Positions 1 to 12,519 of a stretch of DNA of 64,000 nt are shown here, in pieces. The stretch's first letter is position 1; every line of letters starts with the position of its first letter. Below the pieces are notes generated by a model that saw only the letters and a program-made list of their open reading frames with translations, had not been told where the DNA came from and searched no databases. Both the position numbers and the translations under genes were made by a program. The DNA lies in contig NC_052479.1 in NCBI RefSeq assembly GCF_009730915.1, forward strand, positions 3,162,001-3,226,000. Reading direction: 5' to 3'. Source of the stretch: Dioscorea cayenensis subsp. rotundata. Its lineage: Eukaryota > Streptophyta > Magnoliopsida > Dioscoreales > Dioscoreaceae.

Positions 1-260
1 AACAGGAGAAAAAATTTCATCAAAATGAATTCCTTGCTTCTGATTAAAACCTTTGACCACCCAGCGAGCTTTATATTTTACTATCTTCTCACCATCCATC
101 TTCAACTTGAACACCGACTTGTTCTTTAAGGCTTTTCTACCTCTAGGAAGCTTGACAAGCTCATAAGTATCATTCTTCATCAAAGAATTCATCTCCTCAT
201 GTATAGATTTTATCCAATGGGCTTTATGTTTGTGATTTTGAACTTCTTGAAAGCTTTTTG
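1..260 (-). pseudogene. copia reverse transcriptase, N-terminal fragment
   Basis: In the minus frames this stretch encodes the entry to copia RT: a helix of the type H-W-I-K-S-I-H-E-E-M, then ELVKLPRGRKALKNK, then KYKARWVVKGFNQK. The catalytic YVDD region would lie left of position 1. At least one frame change separates it from the integrase C-terminus. Confidence 0.75.
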
Positions 261-291
261 GCTCCCCCTCTTTAGTAATTGTAATATTATC

Positions 292-1121
292 TTAACTGAG
301 ATATCTACTAGATGGACCATGTTCTCTGGCTGATCTTCTGAGCTGGGGTTCTTCTCTAATTTCAGGTGGAAGTGACAACTCCCCTTGCTCAACACAATCA
401 TCGACATCAACTTGTTCAAGCATATCATTAGATCCATGCTCTTCATGTAGTTCCTCATCATTTGTGGCAGTCTCTGTTGGAGTAATTGGCACTATAAAAG
501 AAATGTCACTATTATTTGAAGTATTCTTCTCTAATATCTCAAAATCAACCAAGGTCTTATATTCCTGGAAGATAACATCTCTAGATCTAAAGACCTTTTT
601 CTTCACTAGATCCCATAGCCTGTAACCAAACTCTGCATCTCCATAAACTAGAAAAATGCATGAAATTGCCTTATCATCAAGTTTCTGTCTTTGCTCCTTA
701 GGTACATGTGCAAAAGCTTTGCACCCAAATACCTTCAAATAAGAGTAAGTCATATCTCTCCCAGACCATACTCTCTCAGGAACATCAAAATCTAAAGGTG
801 CTAATGGAGATCGATTCATTAGGTAGTAAGCTGTGTTAAGGGCTTCACCCCAAAATGGTTTAGGTAGATTAGCCATTTTTAACATACATCTGACCTTCCC
901 TAGGATGGTTTTGTTTGCTCTTTCAGCTATACCATTGTGCTGTGGAGTACCAGGAACAGTCTTTTCATGTCTGATACCATGCTTCAAGCAATAATTTTCA
1001 AACTCTTTTGAAGTGTATTCACCTCCATTGTCACTGCGAAAACACTTCTAGGATACCCCCTTCTCTCTTTCCACCATAACATGAAACTGCTTGAAGTAAT
1101 GAAACACCTGGTCTTTTGATT
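292..1121 (-). pseudogene. copia integrase core and C-terminus
   Basis: The second catalytic Asp lies in SDNGGEY near 1030 and the catalytic Glu in HNGIAERANK around 925, so two of the D,D-35-E residues are readable. A 231-codon open stretch (292-987) continues into the family-typical GCKAFAHVPKEQR and the low-complexity linker that precedes RT. A frame break near 1050-1110 separates this part from the first Asp. Integrase would insert the cDNA into the host chromosome. Confidence 0.9.
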
Positions 1122-2006
1122 TCAAAACAAACACTCAAACCTTTCGTGAAGCATCATCAATAAAGTAACAAAATATCTACTACCCCCTAGAGTTTCCACA
1201 TCAATGGGACCACATACATCAGAATAAACTAACTCAAGAACATTAGTTTTCCTTTCAGAGGACTTACTAAATAAAACTTTATATTGCTTGCCAAATAAAC
1301 AATAATCATAAGGGTTTAAACTCATACCTTTAGTAAAGGAAATGAGAGACTTTTTTACCAAAATCTGCAAGCCTTTTTCACTCATATGTGCCACAAATTT
1401 AGGGAAGCTTCATCTTCAATTGCATTCAAGTCACCTTTAATCATCCTCAGTTGAGTCTTGTATAATGTAAGACACAAAGTACCCCTGGCAACCACTATTA
1501 AACCTTTAGTAAGTTTCCAATTCTTGTGACCAAAGATATTGAAATAACTTTCTAGGTCCAAAGCATGAGTAGAAATCAAATTCAACGCAACACTGGAACA
1601 TGTCGTACATTTTTCAGAATCAATGTACAACCGGCATTTGTCTCCACACGAACATCACCAATACCCACTATATCTGCATAACTACTATTACCCATCTTTG
1701 CTCTGCCAAAGTTTCCTGATTTGTATGTAGTAAAAACATCCTTCTTTGATGTAGTATGGTATGATGTCGATGAATCAATAACCCATTCAACACAAGAATC
1801 AGTAACTTGGCTTTCATCCTCATTAAAGAAAAATATAACCAGCTCTTCTTCTTCAACAGATACAGCTGTAGTGGTATTATGATCATCTATCTTCTTTAAA
1901 TTCTTCTCATCATTCTGTTCTTTTTTCCAGATCCTGCAGTTTCTTCGCATATGCTCTTCTTTACCACAATGATAACAAATGAATTTGCCTATTGGATATG
2001 ACTTGC
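1122..2006 (-). pseudogene. copia zinc knuckle, protease and GAG-pre-integrase region
   Basis: From high to low coordinates there is a CCHC knuckle (CYHCGKEEHMRRNC, about 1943-1985), then an aspartic protease with WVIDSSTSYH at its active site, where the family has D-S/T-G/A, and NVRHVP downstream (1582-1950). A GAG-pre-integrase part follows, with DLWH and MSEKGLQIL (1122-1630), and then the first integrase aspartate in YSDVCGP. The pieces lie in shifted frames with stops between them. The active-site Gly/Ala is Ser here, so protease activity is doubtful even locally. Confidence 0.88.
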
Positions 2007-2014
2007 CCCTTGAC

Positions 2015-2396
2015 TAGGGATGACAATGCGGCGGGGCGGGGGTGGGGCACCGGCGAGGCACCGGCGGGGCACTATTCCAGGCCAGTTTTATGTTTTTCGT
2101 TACTCTCCCGCCTTGCTTATAGTTGTTATAAATAAGTATTTAAAATTCTTAAAAACATTTATAAAATAGATTTATTTTATAAAACATATATTTTTAAAGA
2201 TAACTCATAAGAAATTTATTGAAAATTTTTTTAAAAAATCATTTACCCTATACATTATATAATATTTATAATAAATTAAATTATTATCGGGGCGGGGCGG
2301 GGTGGGGCAAGCAAATACCAAACCCGCCCCGCCCTGCTCAAAATCGAGGCGGATCGAAGCGGGAACTTCGGGGCGGATCGGGTTTTGCCATCTCTA
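2015..2396. mobile_element. hAT-type MITE (382 bp) nested in copia gag
   Basis: The ends are TAGGGATGACAA and TTGCCATCTCTA, an imperfect 12-bp terminal inverted repeat. The element is flanked by the perfect 8-bp duplication CCCTTGAC at 2007-2014 and 2397-2404, the hAT hallmark. Removing the element and one duplication copy rejoins the copia gag just before its zinc knuckle, which confirms a clean insertion. The terminal blocks are very GC-rich (runs of GGGGCGGGG) and the centre is AT-rich. There is no coding capacity, so it would need a transposase supplied from elsewhere. Confidence 0.9.
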
Positions 2397-2404
2397 CCCT
2401 TGAC

Positions 2405-3518
2405 TTAGAGCGCCCTTTAGGACCTCGACTCTTACTCCTGCTTCTGTTTTCTATAACTGTAACAAGAACCTATGAAGTATCAATGCCCATATCTTTCTTT
2501 CTTGTCTCCTCATTGTAAAGACTATCTTTTACCATAGATAAAGATAGTGTTGCAAGTTACTTGAAAATGAGAATGGAGAAGTTGATGGGTCAACAATGGA
2601 AACGAAGGAAGATAAAGGAGATTTGAAAATGTTGACTTTTCCAACAACCTATGAGAATTGAGATCCTCCACTCAGCCTTTTTAATGCACCTGACTTCTCC
2701 TGCCGTTTGCTGTGACCAATGAAAGCTTGAAAAGGGATTCTCATTGTACTGACAATGAAGTTTATATCACCTATAATGTCTTATCTAGTACTAGGTTGTC
2801 TTTAATTAATGTTACTTTTGTGTTGGGACTCAAACTGGTAATGATGCTGTGTTTTTGAAAACTTTTATAATGTTTTGTTCTACTTTGTAGTTGGTTGAGA
2901 GAAATAGTTTAATGAAAGTTGCTTCACACTACTGATCTTCAGAAGTTTCTCTTCCACTGCGTATCTTTTTGGTCACCGAATTATAACAGAGCGATCCTGA
3001 ACAGATAGGACACCATTTGGAGCAGAGTTGCTAAGAGACACTACCAAGGTCTCCCAACTGTCAGACAAAGAACTCAAGAGCAATAATGCATGCAATTCAT
3101 CATCTAGTGTTATTTTCATGGTGCTCAATTGATTTACCATATCTTGAAAATCACTCAAGTGTTCAGCAATTGATTACCCATCTCTAAGCTTCAGATTCAC
3201 AAGCTTCTGATAACAAAAGCTTTCATTTGAGCATTCTTCCTCTCATACATATTTTCTAATTATTTCCATAGCACCTGTGCATCAGCTTCTTTGCTTATAT
3301 GATGATATACACTAATATCAACCCACTGTCGGATAGTTCCTACAGTCTTCCTGTGCATTTTCTCCCAATCATCATTAGATTTCCGATTGGCTTAGTAGCT
3401 CCTAATTTAATAGGATCATATAAATCCTTACAATAAAGAAGGTCCTCCATCTTTGACTTTCAAATTGAATAATTTGAAGCCGATAATTTCATCATTATAC
3501 CCGTAAAATCATCCATTT
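2405..3518 (-). pseudogene. copia gag, broken
   Basis: The frame starts near 3518 with a Met-Asp-Asp-Phe-Thr-like N-terminus and continues through a UBN2-type gag domain. The best piece is 2973-3158, with motifs such as LSTMKITLDDELHALLLLSS. A short stop-free downstream part at 2405-2541 (MVKDSLYNEE and an Arg/Ser-rich tail) leads towards the zinc knuckle. Reading is interrupted by stops, for example near 3174 and 3460, and by the insert at 2548-3002. The gag frame resumes exactly across that insert once one copy of a 6-bp duplication is removed. Gag would form the RNA-packaging capsid; this copy cannot. Confidence 0.85.
2548..3002. mobile_element. 455-bp insertion of unknown type in copia gag
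   Basis: The gag codons Gly-Val-Leu-Ser stop at this segment and resume after it. The boundaries carry a 6-bp direct repeat AGATAG (2542-2547 and 3003-3008), consistent with a target duplication. The left end TGTTGCAAG and right end ATCCTGAAC form no convincing inverted repeat, and there is no poly-A tail. A plus-strand stretch at about 2558-2640 reads as an acidic, host-like peptide before a stop, so it may be a captured exon. I cannot assign it to a family. Confidence 0.6.
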
Positions 3519-3555
3519 CAATTCACACCAAGAAACCCCGGATCAATAAACCGCT

Positions 3556-3566
3556 CTCTGATACCA
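3556..3566 (-). other. Primer-binding site, initiator tRNA-Met type
   Basis: The minus strand reads TGGTATCAGAG two bases after the LTR end. This matches the 3' end of plant initiator methionine tRNA, the standard primer of copia elements. It fixes the LTR boundary and the orientation of the element. Confidence 0.85.
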
Positions 3567-3568
3567 CT

Positions 3569-3904
3569 TGTTGAGTTTTTCACAGTAAATTCTTCCTGAT
3601 GTAAATAAAATAATTTTGGGGCTATTAAATCAAATAATAAATGAAATCAATCAATTACCCTCCAAGATTGCTCCAAACAAACTTGCCAATTTGATTATGA
3701 TTCAATAGAAGAAGAGATGCTTTCTTCACCTTCCTCGTTCCAATGGACGCAGAGAACAAAACCACGCTTCTTTTTCTTTTTTTCTCACTAACAATGCCTT
3801 CTCAATAACCACATATTTATGTTTAGGGTTTCTTTTGCATTTTGCCCATGTCTTTATTACTAATAATAATTTGGCTGAATCGAAGTTTGGCCACCAAACC
3901 AACA
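3569..3904 (-). repeat. 5' LTR of the copia element
   Basis: On the minus strand this 336-bp segment begins TGTTGG and ends CAACA, the usual TG...CA LTR boundaries with a short inverted repeat. It is followed directly, in the element's sense direction, by a primer-binding site and then gag. An AT-rich TATA-like stretch lies near the middle, around 3815-3825. The matching LTR lies beyond position 1, so identity between the pair cannot be judged. Confidence 0.85.
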
Positions 3905-3909
3905 CATAC

Positions 3910-5393
3910 CAATATAAATATTGTTTAAATGAAATTAATCAAATCATGAATCAAGGAAATGTTCCCTGAGAAATAAACATATATATTGCTGGTTGGCAGA
4001 TAAAAATTTCCTAATTTTAAATTCTTTTTATGTTAAAATATGTTTAACATTTTAGATGTTTTTGGTAAATTTATATTTATTATAATAATCTATATTTAAA
4101 AATACTTTACTGTCGCAAAAGACAAGTTTGTATAAATATGAGTAAATATCGTATACAATTTAGTTTTTTATATATAATTTTTATTTTCTCTTTTATTCCT
4201 ATCTTTCTACATCCGATACTTTATCTTGGATGAGTCATAATTTTTTTTTAACAAATGTGACAAATACATATACAACTAGGGTTATGCGCATAGCTAGAAA
4301 TTGATTATTTGGTCATGTGCTCTCACTTGACGGTATAGAGATTAAATTATAAATCCACTCTTATACCGGGAATCTTTTAACATTATTATATTTGACACAT
4401 TTTGAACCATGATAATGAAAGTCTCGTGAATCAAACTTTACATAATGAAACCAATGATGATAGACCAAAGGCCTTTTGGTGAGCCATATATATATATATA
4501 TTCTATAATTTTATGTGATAAAATTGTAAAGGCCCAATCTCATTACCAAATATTAGAATGATGTGATTCAAATATTTTATTTTATTTTATTTTTTTATTA
4601 TTATTTTTTTATTGTTAATATTGAGAAGCCATCACACATGCACTGAATTTAAATCTCAAATATATAGCCGGAGGGAACCAAACTTTCAGCTTCTCACATA
4701 AAAGGTAAATATTTTTAATGTTCAGTTATTGTGATGGCGGCATGTGCTCCGACTTTTACAGTTTTACTTGGCTGCTTTCTTCACATTAGAATAATTATTA
4801 ATATACATCATTATATTTTAAATGCTAGAGATGAATAATGATTAATGAATTCAACATTCAACATATATATATATATGCATGATAGCATTAAAAATGTTTC
4901 TCAATCAATAAATAAATGAATGAATGAATGAATGAATGAATGATTGAATGAATTCGATGTGGGATGAAGCCATGAAGGGAACCAAAAGTCTCTCATGTAG
5001 GTATCTAAAGGACATTGATGTGTCTTTCACCCTTGATTTAAGGGCAAAAAGATCCATTTGCCTTTAAAGCTATTCCTCTTTCTCCTCTATCTTTTCCCAT
5101 TCCCTAAAAAAAGAATCAAGTGAAAGAATGGAAAGATAGACCTTTTTTTTTTTAATTAATGTACTGTCTTTCATTTCATTGCATCCATCTATCGATTCTA
5201 TCCCTTGTAAATCTTTTCCTTTTTAATATTTTTTTGTATTAATTGAGAGTGAGTGATCATGATATCATATGTTGCCCATATATCTTGCCCCCAACCAACA
5301 CAAATTAACTATCTATAATGAGTTCACATCCCACTAACTTGTTTCGCACACATGACAAACAGATAAAAAATGATCCATTTTCTTTTCATATAA
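3910..5393. other. Gene-free AT-rich stretch with microsatellites
   Basis: No coding frame, TIR pair or RNA gene was recognised. The stretch contains short (TA)n runs near 4489 and 4865, an (AATG)n tract at about 4911-4941 and poly-T tracts. Confidence 0.6.
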
Positions 5394-5402
5394 TTTTATT
5401 AA

Positions 5403-5814
5403 GGGAGAATTGGTTATAAACCCCTCAAAAATACTATAATTGCATATTTATTTTCAGAAAAAATATAATTATATATATACCCCTGAAAAATATAGGTAAT
5501 TACGAATATGCCTACTGTTAGATTCCGGTAATCAAACTTGATTAATTATGGTTATAACTTGGATTAAGATATACAAAAGGTCCAAAATAACCCTTATACA
5601 ACTTAAAAAATATTTTTCAAGGGTATATATGCAATGGTATAATGGTAATTTTATATATTTGTTGTTTGTTAATGGATGGTTTTTCAACTAATTTGAACCC
5701 CAAGGTTATATACGCAATTATGTATATTATTCAAGGGTATGTATGCAATTAACTTTTATTCAGGGGCAAATATGCAATTTCAAAAATTTTTAGGGGTACA
5801 CCTGCAAAAGCCCC
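5403..5814. mobile_element. Mutator-type MITE (412 bp)
   Basis: The ends form a long imperfect inverted repeat of roughly 60 bp. The left arm starts GGGAGAATTGG and includes AACCCCTC...AATTGCATATTT. The right arm ends GCAAAAGCCCC with the complementary order. The element is bounded by a perfect 9-bp duplication TTTTATTAA (5394-5402 and 5815-5823), the length made by Mutator-like transposases. It has no open frame. The interior carries further short motifs around GTAATT and TGCAAT. Confidence 0.85.
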
Positions 5815-5823
5815 TTTTATTAA

Positions 5824-6603
5824 ATATGGAAAAGGACCTAATTTAATATTGCATTGTATAGCATGGTTTTATATATCATATGGTTAATATTGCCCTAATA
5901 CATAAATATATAGTATACTGTTAACGTTATTGGAAAATATACCACAAGCGATGAAAATATATAAGCAATTCATTCTCTTTAACATAATAATCATATATCC
6001 CTTTTTAGATTCTGAAAGTTGGTTTTAATGTAAGATAAGTGTTCTAAGTTTTTGTTATTTTTTTCATCTATTTGATGGCCTCATTTAACCATATATAATA
6101 ATATATAATAATAATATATCATATAATTATACAATGATACAATGCATGAACATAATAATTATATCATATATCACAAATGATAAATACTATACCGTATATG
6201 TTCTTTTAAACAATAATATAGTTTAGCACAAGCCCCTTTTGTTTAAAATAATAGTCGTACAAAATATTATATAACAACCTATATATTACCTAATCCTTGT
6301 CTTTAATATATATATATATATATATTGGTCCAACTATGTGAAGATGAGTGATATATATATGAAATATAGAGATAAGAACAAAAGATGGCACTTGTTTGAT
6401 AAGTATGCCCTGTGGCTATAGATGCACTGAACCGAGTATGATATGAAGACATGAGTAGACAAATGAGAAGAACATCACAGTGTGGTAGGTTCACTTGCCC
6501 ATAATAAAGGTTCAAAATTATCATACAAAGAATCCAAACCGACCATAGATTTGTAGGACCACTTTGTTTTCCTACTTGCATGCCTTACACCACATAAAGT
6601 CAC
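5824..6603. other. Gene-free AT-rich stretch before the assembly gap
   Basis: I see no coding sequence. An (AT)n run lies at about 6308-6326. The sequence stops at the gap. Confidence 0.55.
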
Positions 6604-7603
6604 NNNNNNNNNNNNNNNNNNNNNNNNNNNNNNNNNNNNNNNNNNNNNNNNNNNNNNNNNNNNNNNNNNNNNNNNNNNNNNNNNNNNNNNNNNNNNNNNN
6701 NNNNNNNNNNNNNNNNNNNNNNNNNNNNNNNNNNNNNNNNNNNNNNNNNNNNNNNNNNNNNNNNNNNNNNNNNNNNNNNNNNNNNNNNNNNNNNNNNNNN
6801 NNNNNNNNNNNNNNNNNNNNNNNNNNNNNNNNNNNNNNNNNNNNNNNNNNNNNNNNNNNNNNNNNNNNNNNNNNNNNNNNNNNNNNNNNNNNNNNNNNNN
6901 NNNNNNNNNNNNNNNNNNNNNNNNNNNNNNNNNNNNNNNNNNNNNNNNNNNNNNNNNNNNNNNNNNNNNNNNNNNNNNNNNNNNNNNNNNNNNNNNNNNN
7001 NNNNNNNNNNNNNNNNNNNNNNNNNNNNNNNNNNNNNNNNNNNNNNNNNNNNNNNNNNNNNNNNNNNNNNNNNNNNNNNNNNNNNNNNNNNNNNNNNNNN
7101 NNNNNNNNNNNNNNNNNNNNNNNNNNNNNNNNNNNNNNNNNNNNNNNNNNNNNNNNNNNNNNNNNNNNNNNNNNNNNNNNNNNNNNNNNNNNNNNNNNNN
7201 NNNNNNNNNNNNNNNNNNNNNNNNNNNNNNNNNNNNNNNNNNNNNNNNNNNNNNNNNNNNNNNNNNNNNNNNNNNNNNNNNNNNNNNNNNNNNNNNNNNN
7301 NNNNNNNNNNNNNNNNNNNNNNNNNNNNNNNNNNNNNNNNNNNNNNNNNNNNNNNNNNNNNNNNNNNNNNNNNNNNNNNNNNNNNNNNNNNNNNNNNNNN
7401 NNNNNNNNNNNNNNNNNNNNNNNNNNNNNNNNNNNNNNNNNNNNNNNNNNNNNNNNNNNNNNNNNNNNNNNNNNNNNNNNNNNNNNNNNNNNNNNNNNNN
7501 NNNNNNNNNNNNNNNNNNNNNNNNNNNNNNNNNNNNNNNNNNNNNNNNNNNNNNNNNNNNNNNNNNNNNNNNNNNNNNNNNNNNNNNNNNNNNNNNNNNN
7601 NNN
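6604..7603. other. Assembly gap, exactly 1000 N
   Basis: The run of N is 1000 bases, a placeholder length. Apparent open frames across it are meaningless. Confidence 0.99.
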
Positions 7604-9059
7604 CAATACGTATTGCTATCATTATCAATAATTGAAAAAAGAAAAGTCATGAGAGTGAATGAACGATGAATATAGATATATATCACCTTCATATATAGTC
7701 CCCATGCATTGCATGTAAATGCATGCATGTTCCACTAGTACAATTAAGATGATCTCTATCTATTGTCACCTCTCTTTGTCATTCCTAAATATATTTTTCA
7801 AAAGTTAGTATTAGACACATATTGAGGTATTATTAGCTATGTACGATGTTTGTGGAGGATGGTGGAGACGAGGTCAAGATCATTGGTAGCAAAAATGATT
7901 TGTGCTTTAAGAGAACTTTGATTAACTTATTAAAAGAAGAATTAAATATATAAAAATATTGATAATTTAATGTGCATTTCTATCATTTTTTTTTTTTGTG
8001 TCAATATTCTTTGGTTAAGTGTTTCTTCTAAAACTTCTCTAGTGCATGTCATGTATGATGGACAGATGTCCATAGGTTGCTTGTAGGACTTGTTTCTCTT
8101 CTCAGGTAAAATAAATAAATAAATAAATAATAAATATAATAAAATACTTAAAAAATGTTTTATCTTATGAATTATGACCGTTTCATTTAATTAAAAATAT
8201 TAAACATAAAATTAAAGAGCAATATTAAGCATAAAACCTTTTCAAATATTAGTCTATTTTAATATTATTACATTTGTGGAGTAGATATAATAATCCAATA
8301 GTGTCATTCAACCAATAAAAAAAATATTTAATTTATATAAATCTTTAAATCTAGATTTCTTTTTACAAGGTCGATAAGCCACTGCAATAGAGGTACTCAC
8401 ATAGAAAGTTCTCCTGAGGTGTGTTACTCTACAACGAGTATAATCAACCATCATATACAAACCCTTATTCTTTACATTGTAAGTAAATTCTTGTCTCATC
8501 CCAAACAAAGGGGATCGTGTATCGCTGGGTAACACACCTTTTGGTCATTTTATCTGTTCAAGTTCTTTAAAATTCTATTTTACATATTTAACATGATATT
8601 GGTAAAAAAAATTATTGAAAAAAATTTATTTTGATATTAATTCTTAACTAATGATATTGGCCCCACTACAAAGCCGTGTTGTGAAGCTTTTAAGTGTCCC
8701 GATTTAAGTTTCATTGGATGCATGTGGTGATAACAAGTAGTCCTAGTATGGGTGTGAGCTAGCTTATAATCCAAAATCATGTATTGTTGGGGAAAGTGCA
8801 CAAGTAAGATAATTAATTTTTTAACCGTATGCACACCCTAACTAACTGTACATTGTTCATCCAGATAATCATAATAATATTAATAAAAAGAGAGTTTCAA
8901 AATAAGAAGAAAAGAAAGAAAAGAAAAAAATAAATAATTTTGTTGGTGTAAATGTGAAATAAAGCAAACTCATTTGACTTTTGAATTTAATTATTTGTTA
9001 GAAATCAATACACGCAAAACCAAACTAAAAAGTTGAAAGGAAAACAAGTTTTAAACCTT

Positions 9060-9097
<38 letters not shown>

Positions 9098-12000
9098 ATC
9101 TTAGTCGTCTTTTAAAATGATTCCAATGGGTAGATGCTCATCAATCCCTTAATATAAATAAATAATAGGTATATATTTTGGAATTCAATGCAAACAAGCT
9201 ATATTTATACTCCTTGACTTTTTCTTCTTGTTCTTCATTTTAGACTCTTTGACCTCAATTCATGTTCACTTTAATATAATTATCCACACGTGCGGCTCCA
9301 TGCCCAACTTATTCTAGGTTGGCTGCCTACCTTCTTCTTGTGGTATTTCTCTTCAAAGTCATGCATGAACTTTATCATGAAAACAAGATTTTTATTAGAT
9401 TAAAGTTTTTATTTTATAAAAATAGATAAAACACATGATAGGTACAAAATATTATATATTCAAAAAATAGAATGAAAATTATATGGTAAGGAAAAAGATT
9501 TCCTGTCATTAAGTGAAGAATGACTTAATAAAACACTTACACTCCAAATAAACAGTCAAAAATATTAGCATTCATAAGTAATTGTCGTCAAAACTGGGAG
9601 TTATATTAGTCATGATTTGTTTTAACACGTTTTTTTTATTTAGACAAATCAAATCTTTACTTTTAATAGAGAGAAGCTTGCTTTAATACCCACCATAAAA
9701 GCTGACAATTATTTATATAACTTCCTTATATACCTTAATAAAATTTTTATTATTTGCTTATATGCTATTGTGACTGAAAATCAACTTCCAAATTTTATCA
9801 AACTATATATATATATATATATTGATATTTTCGTTTTCCAAAATAAATGAAGAGAAGAGAATAGTAAATAAGAACAAATATATATATATATATATATATT
9901 AATAATGATTTGTAGAGACATATAAAAAATTATTATTTTTATAAAGTTAAATAAGTGATTATTTTTTTATACAAGGATATATAAGTAAAAATTCCTTCAT
10001 AATATTCTAATAGGCTTGCAAAACAATGGGAGAAGAAAGCTGCAAAGAACATTGAAAGTCAAGTATTATGTGAAAAACTTTTATTATTTAACAATTTTCA
10101 ACTTAAGCGGCTTGAAATTATCAAATTGTGAAGTATATTTTTGTTTAAATCAACCATAAGAATGGTTGGAAGTGGTAGCGTAGTTATTTATTAGATAGTC
10201 TAATTATGAAACCTTTGTTTCAAATGTTTGTTTATTAGGTCATCTAAAAATCACACGAATGGGTTTATATTAAATAATCATTCAACAACTATACGTACCA
10301 ACTAAAAGATTATAAAAAAAATACATAGATTGAGCCACCTTGTAAGAAATTAAGCAAGTGACGAAGCAAATGAGAATTAGTGTTTGCTCAACAACCAACA
10401 CCAATGTTCAGAAAGATTTATTTATTTATTTATATTTTTAAAGTCTATTATGTGATGTAGCATTAATTAATTGGACCTTCATGAAGTGAAAACTTGAATT
10501 CAACCAGAGTTTTTGGACAAAAATTTTGTTTGATTTTTATCATAGAACTTTTGAGTTTAATTATGACTTGTTTATTTAGACAAGTGCTCAATTATGTTTT
10601 TTTTAACATGTGCTTTAAGTGGGCTAAATAAATTGTAAGATTGCGGTCCACCTCATCCGCTTGCCATTAATACATAAGTAACCAAAGTGAATTCAATTTA
10701 AAAAAAAATAATTTAAAAAAAAATAAAAAAAGTCTCTTTTCATATATGCATATATGCTTGAGTGAAATTTCGACCACATAATTCTCTCAACAAGCCCTAC
10801 ACATCTATTGTTACGATTCTTATATATCTTTTTATTACTGAAACCCCTTTAAATCCATTTTTTTCAATTATAAAAAAAATATATTGTAGATTCACCTGTA
10901 TAGTAATAATGGTGTTGTAATCATTTATGTGTCCTAGAAAAAAACTTTATATTTCATAGTGATGATTGTTTATCTAGATGAAGTTAAGTGATTTTTATCA
11001 GTTTCATTATTGTTGATGGTTGATATTATTACTTGATTGATTTATTAGATCTAATTTAGCAATACATGAGAAGGAATAAATTAATCGTGATCATTTAATT
11101 GTGATATTGATGTTATCTACACTTGTCTTGTCTATCCCCTACCCAAAAAATTATGAAATTTATTTAAGCAAATGCGCGCTTTGGTCTCTTGACATGCATT
11201 TAAAGTAGGCTAAATAAATTTTCATGCAATAAGAGATTTTTTGGATTCTTTCTCATATAAAGATGGCTAACTTTTTTTGTTCTTGAAATTGATTCCATTA
11301 GAAAACCTTTAAACCTAAGAAAAGTTCATCAAGAATTGATCTTTTTTTATTCCATTGATTGAACCTTTATTCTGATGCCTTTATACTGCGCATGCAAAAA
11401 CCATTCCAAGATCTTTAATTTGCTTTTGAAAGATGAACTTCAATGAATAAGTTGGAGTCTTTGAAAATTTTCTTATGCTAAAGTTTAGCTTTAATTCTTT
11501 TGCCTTTTTAGGAGCCTTGAAAGGAACTTAAAGACTTAAAACTTTTAGAATCAGAGTGAAAAAAACAAAAAAGAGAGAACTTTCTTAAGAAATCTACACT
11601 GTATGGTACATGATAGACATTCATCTATTGTGCTTTTTAAGTTATTTTTATTCTTAATATTTTATTTATTTTCATTACTTTTCAAATGTTAAACAAAATC
11701 TCTATACTTTGTCATTTTTTTATTATTTATTTTTAACTTTGTATCTTCAAAATATTTAATGTGATTTTTATTTGATACCTGGTTATTTTATCTATTTTCT
11801 CAATCAGAATTAGAAAGGACGAGATATTGGATTTTACCAAAAAATATTTAAAAATATATAAAATAATTTAATATTTAAAAGTATATTAAACATTTTGAGA
11901 GTATAAAAATAAAAATTAATATTATAATACATAAAAAATAATTTTTTTTGTATTTACATAAACGGACTTAAATTTAGTATTGATTGGATGAAAATGCAAA

Positions 12001-12519
12001 CTATTTTATTATTATTTTTCCTTCAATTTTGCTTTGGTGCATAAGTCATCAGACTTAGCCGTGATAAATCACAACGTTGATAAAAATTAGGAACATATAA
12101 TAAGGGCAAATTCAATTTTGAATATATATATATATATATATTTCATACACATAAAATGATTTTTTGATACATAATATGATAAAAAAATAGCATTTTATAC
12201 TTTTTTTTTCTTAAAAAAAACATTGATAAGCTATTGTATTGCCATTTTTCATCGATTATCTGCTGCCTTGGGTACAAACCCATTTATTAGAATCATAAAG
12301 AACAATCCATTCAGATGACCTATATATGTATAGATAATTTGAAATTTTTTACTTTTGTTATTGTTGGATTAAATGATTTTTCCTGTAAATTAGGTCTAAA
12401 TATTGTTAAAGACAAATTTTCTACTCATCTTTTATGAGTATGAATGATCCGAGTTGAGTTATGCTTATAACTAGCTAGTTTTTATTTTTTATTTTTTATT
12501 AACACATTCAAAAGGGTGT
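7604..12519. other. Gene-free AT-rich intergenic DNA
   Basis: No frame with family features was found on either strand. Simple repeats include (AAAT)n near 8106-8130, a (TCA)n tract at about 9059-9095, and (AT)n runs near 9805, 9880 and 12122. Nothing else could be supported. Confidence 0.55.

Larger units (their letters stand above)
1..3904 (-). mobile_element. Ty1/copia retrotransposon, Tork/Tnt1-like, 5' portion only
   Basis: The order on the minus strand, reading from high to low coordinates, is LTR, primer-binding site, gag, zinc knuckle, protease, GAG-pre-integrase, integrase and the start of reverse transcriptase. This is the copia order, with integrase before RT. The protein pieces read like the Tnt1/Tork lineage. 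The element runs off the left window edge, so most of RT, RNase H and the 3' LTR are not visible. Coding is broken by several stops and frameshifts and by two nested insertions (2015-2396 and 2548-3002), so this copy is inactive. The bases following the LTR (CATAC, 3905-3909) are the expected right-hand target duplication, but its partner lies outside the window. Confidence 0.93.

Noticed and set aside
2219-2518. Plus-strand frame with Gly/Arg-rich peptide
   Set aside because: It spans the GC-rich MITE and the antisense of copia gag, so it is an artefact of composition.
4909-4945. Short AATG tandem as a CRISPR-like or regulatory array
   Set aside because: It is an ordinary tetranucleotide microsatellite without spacers in a plant genome.
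6475-7728. Long open frames across 6475-7728 and 45750-46950
   Set aside because: They are open only because they run through 1000 N.
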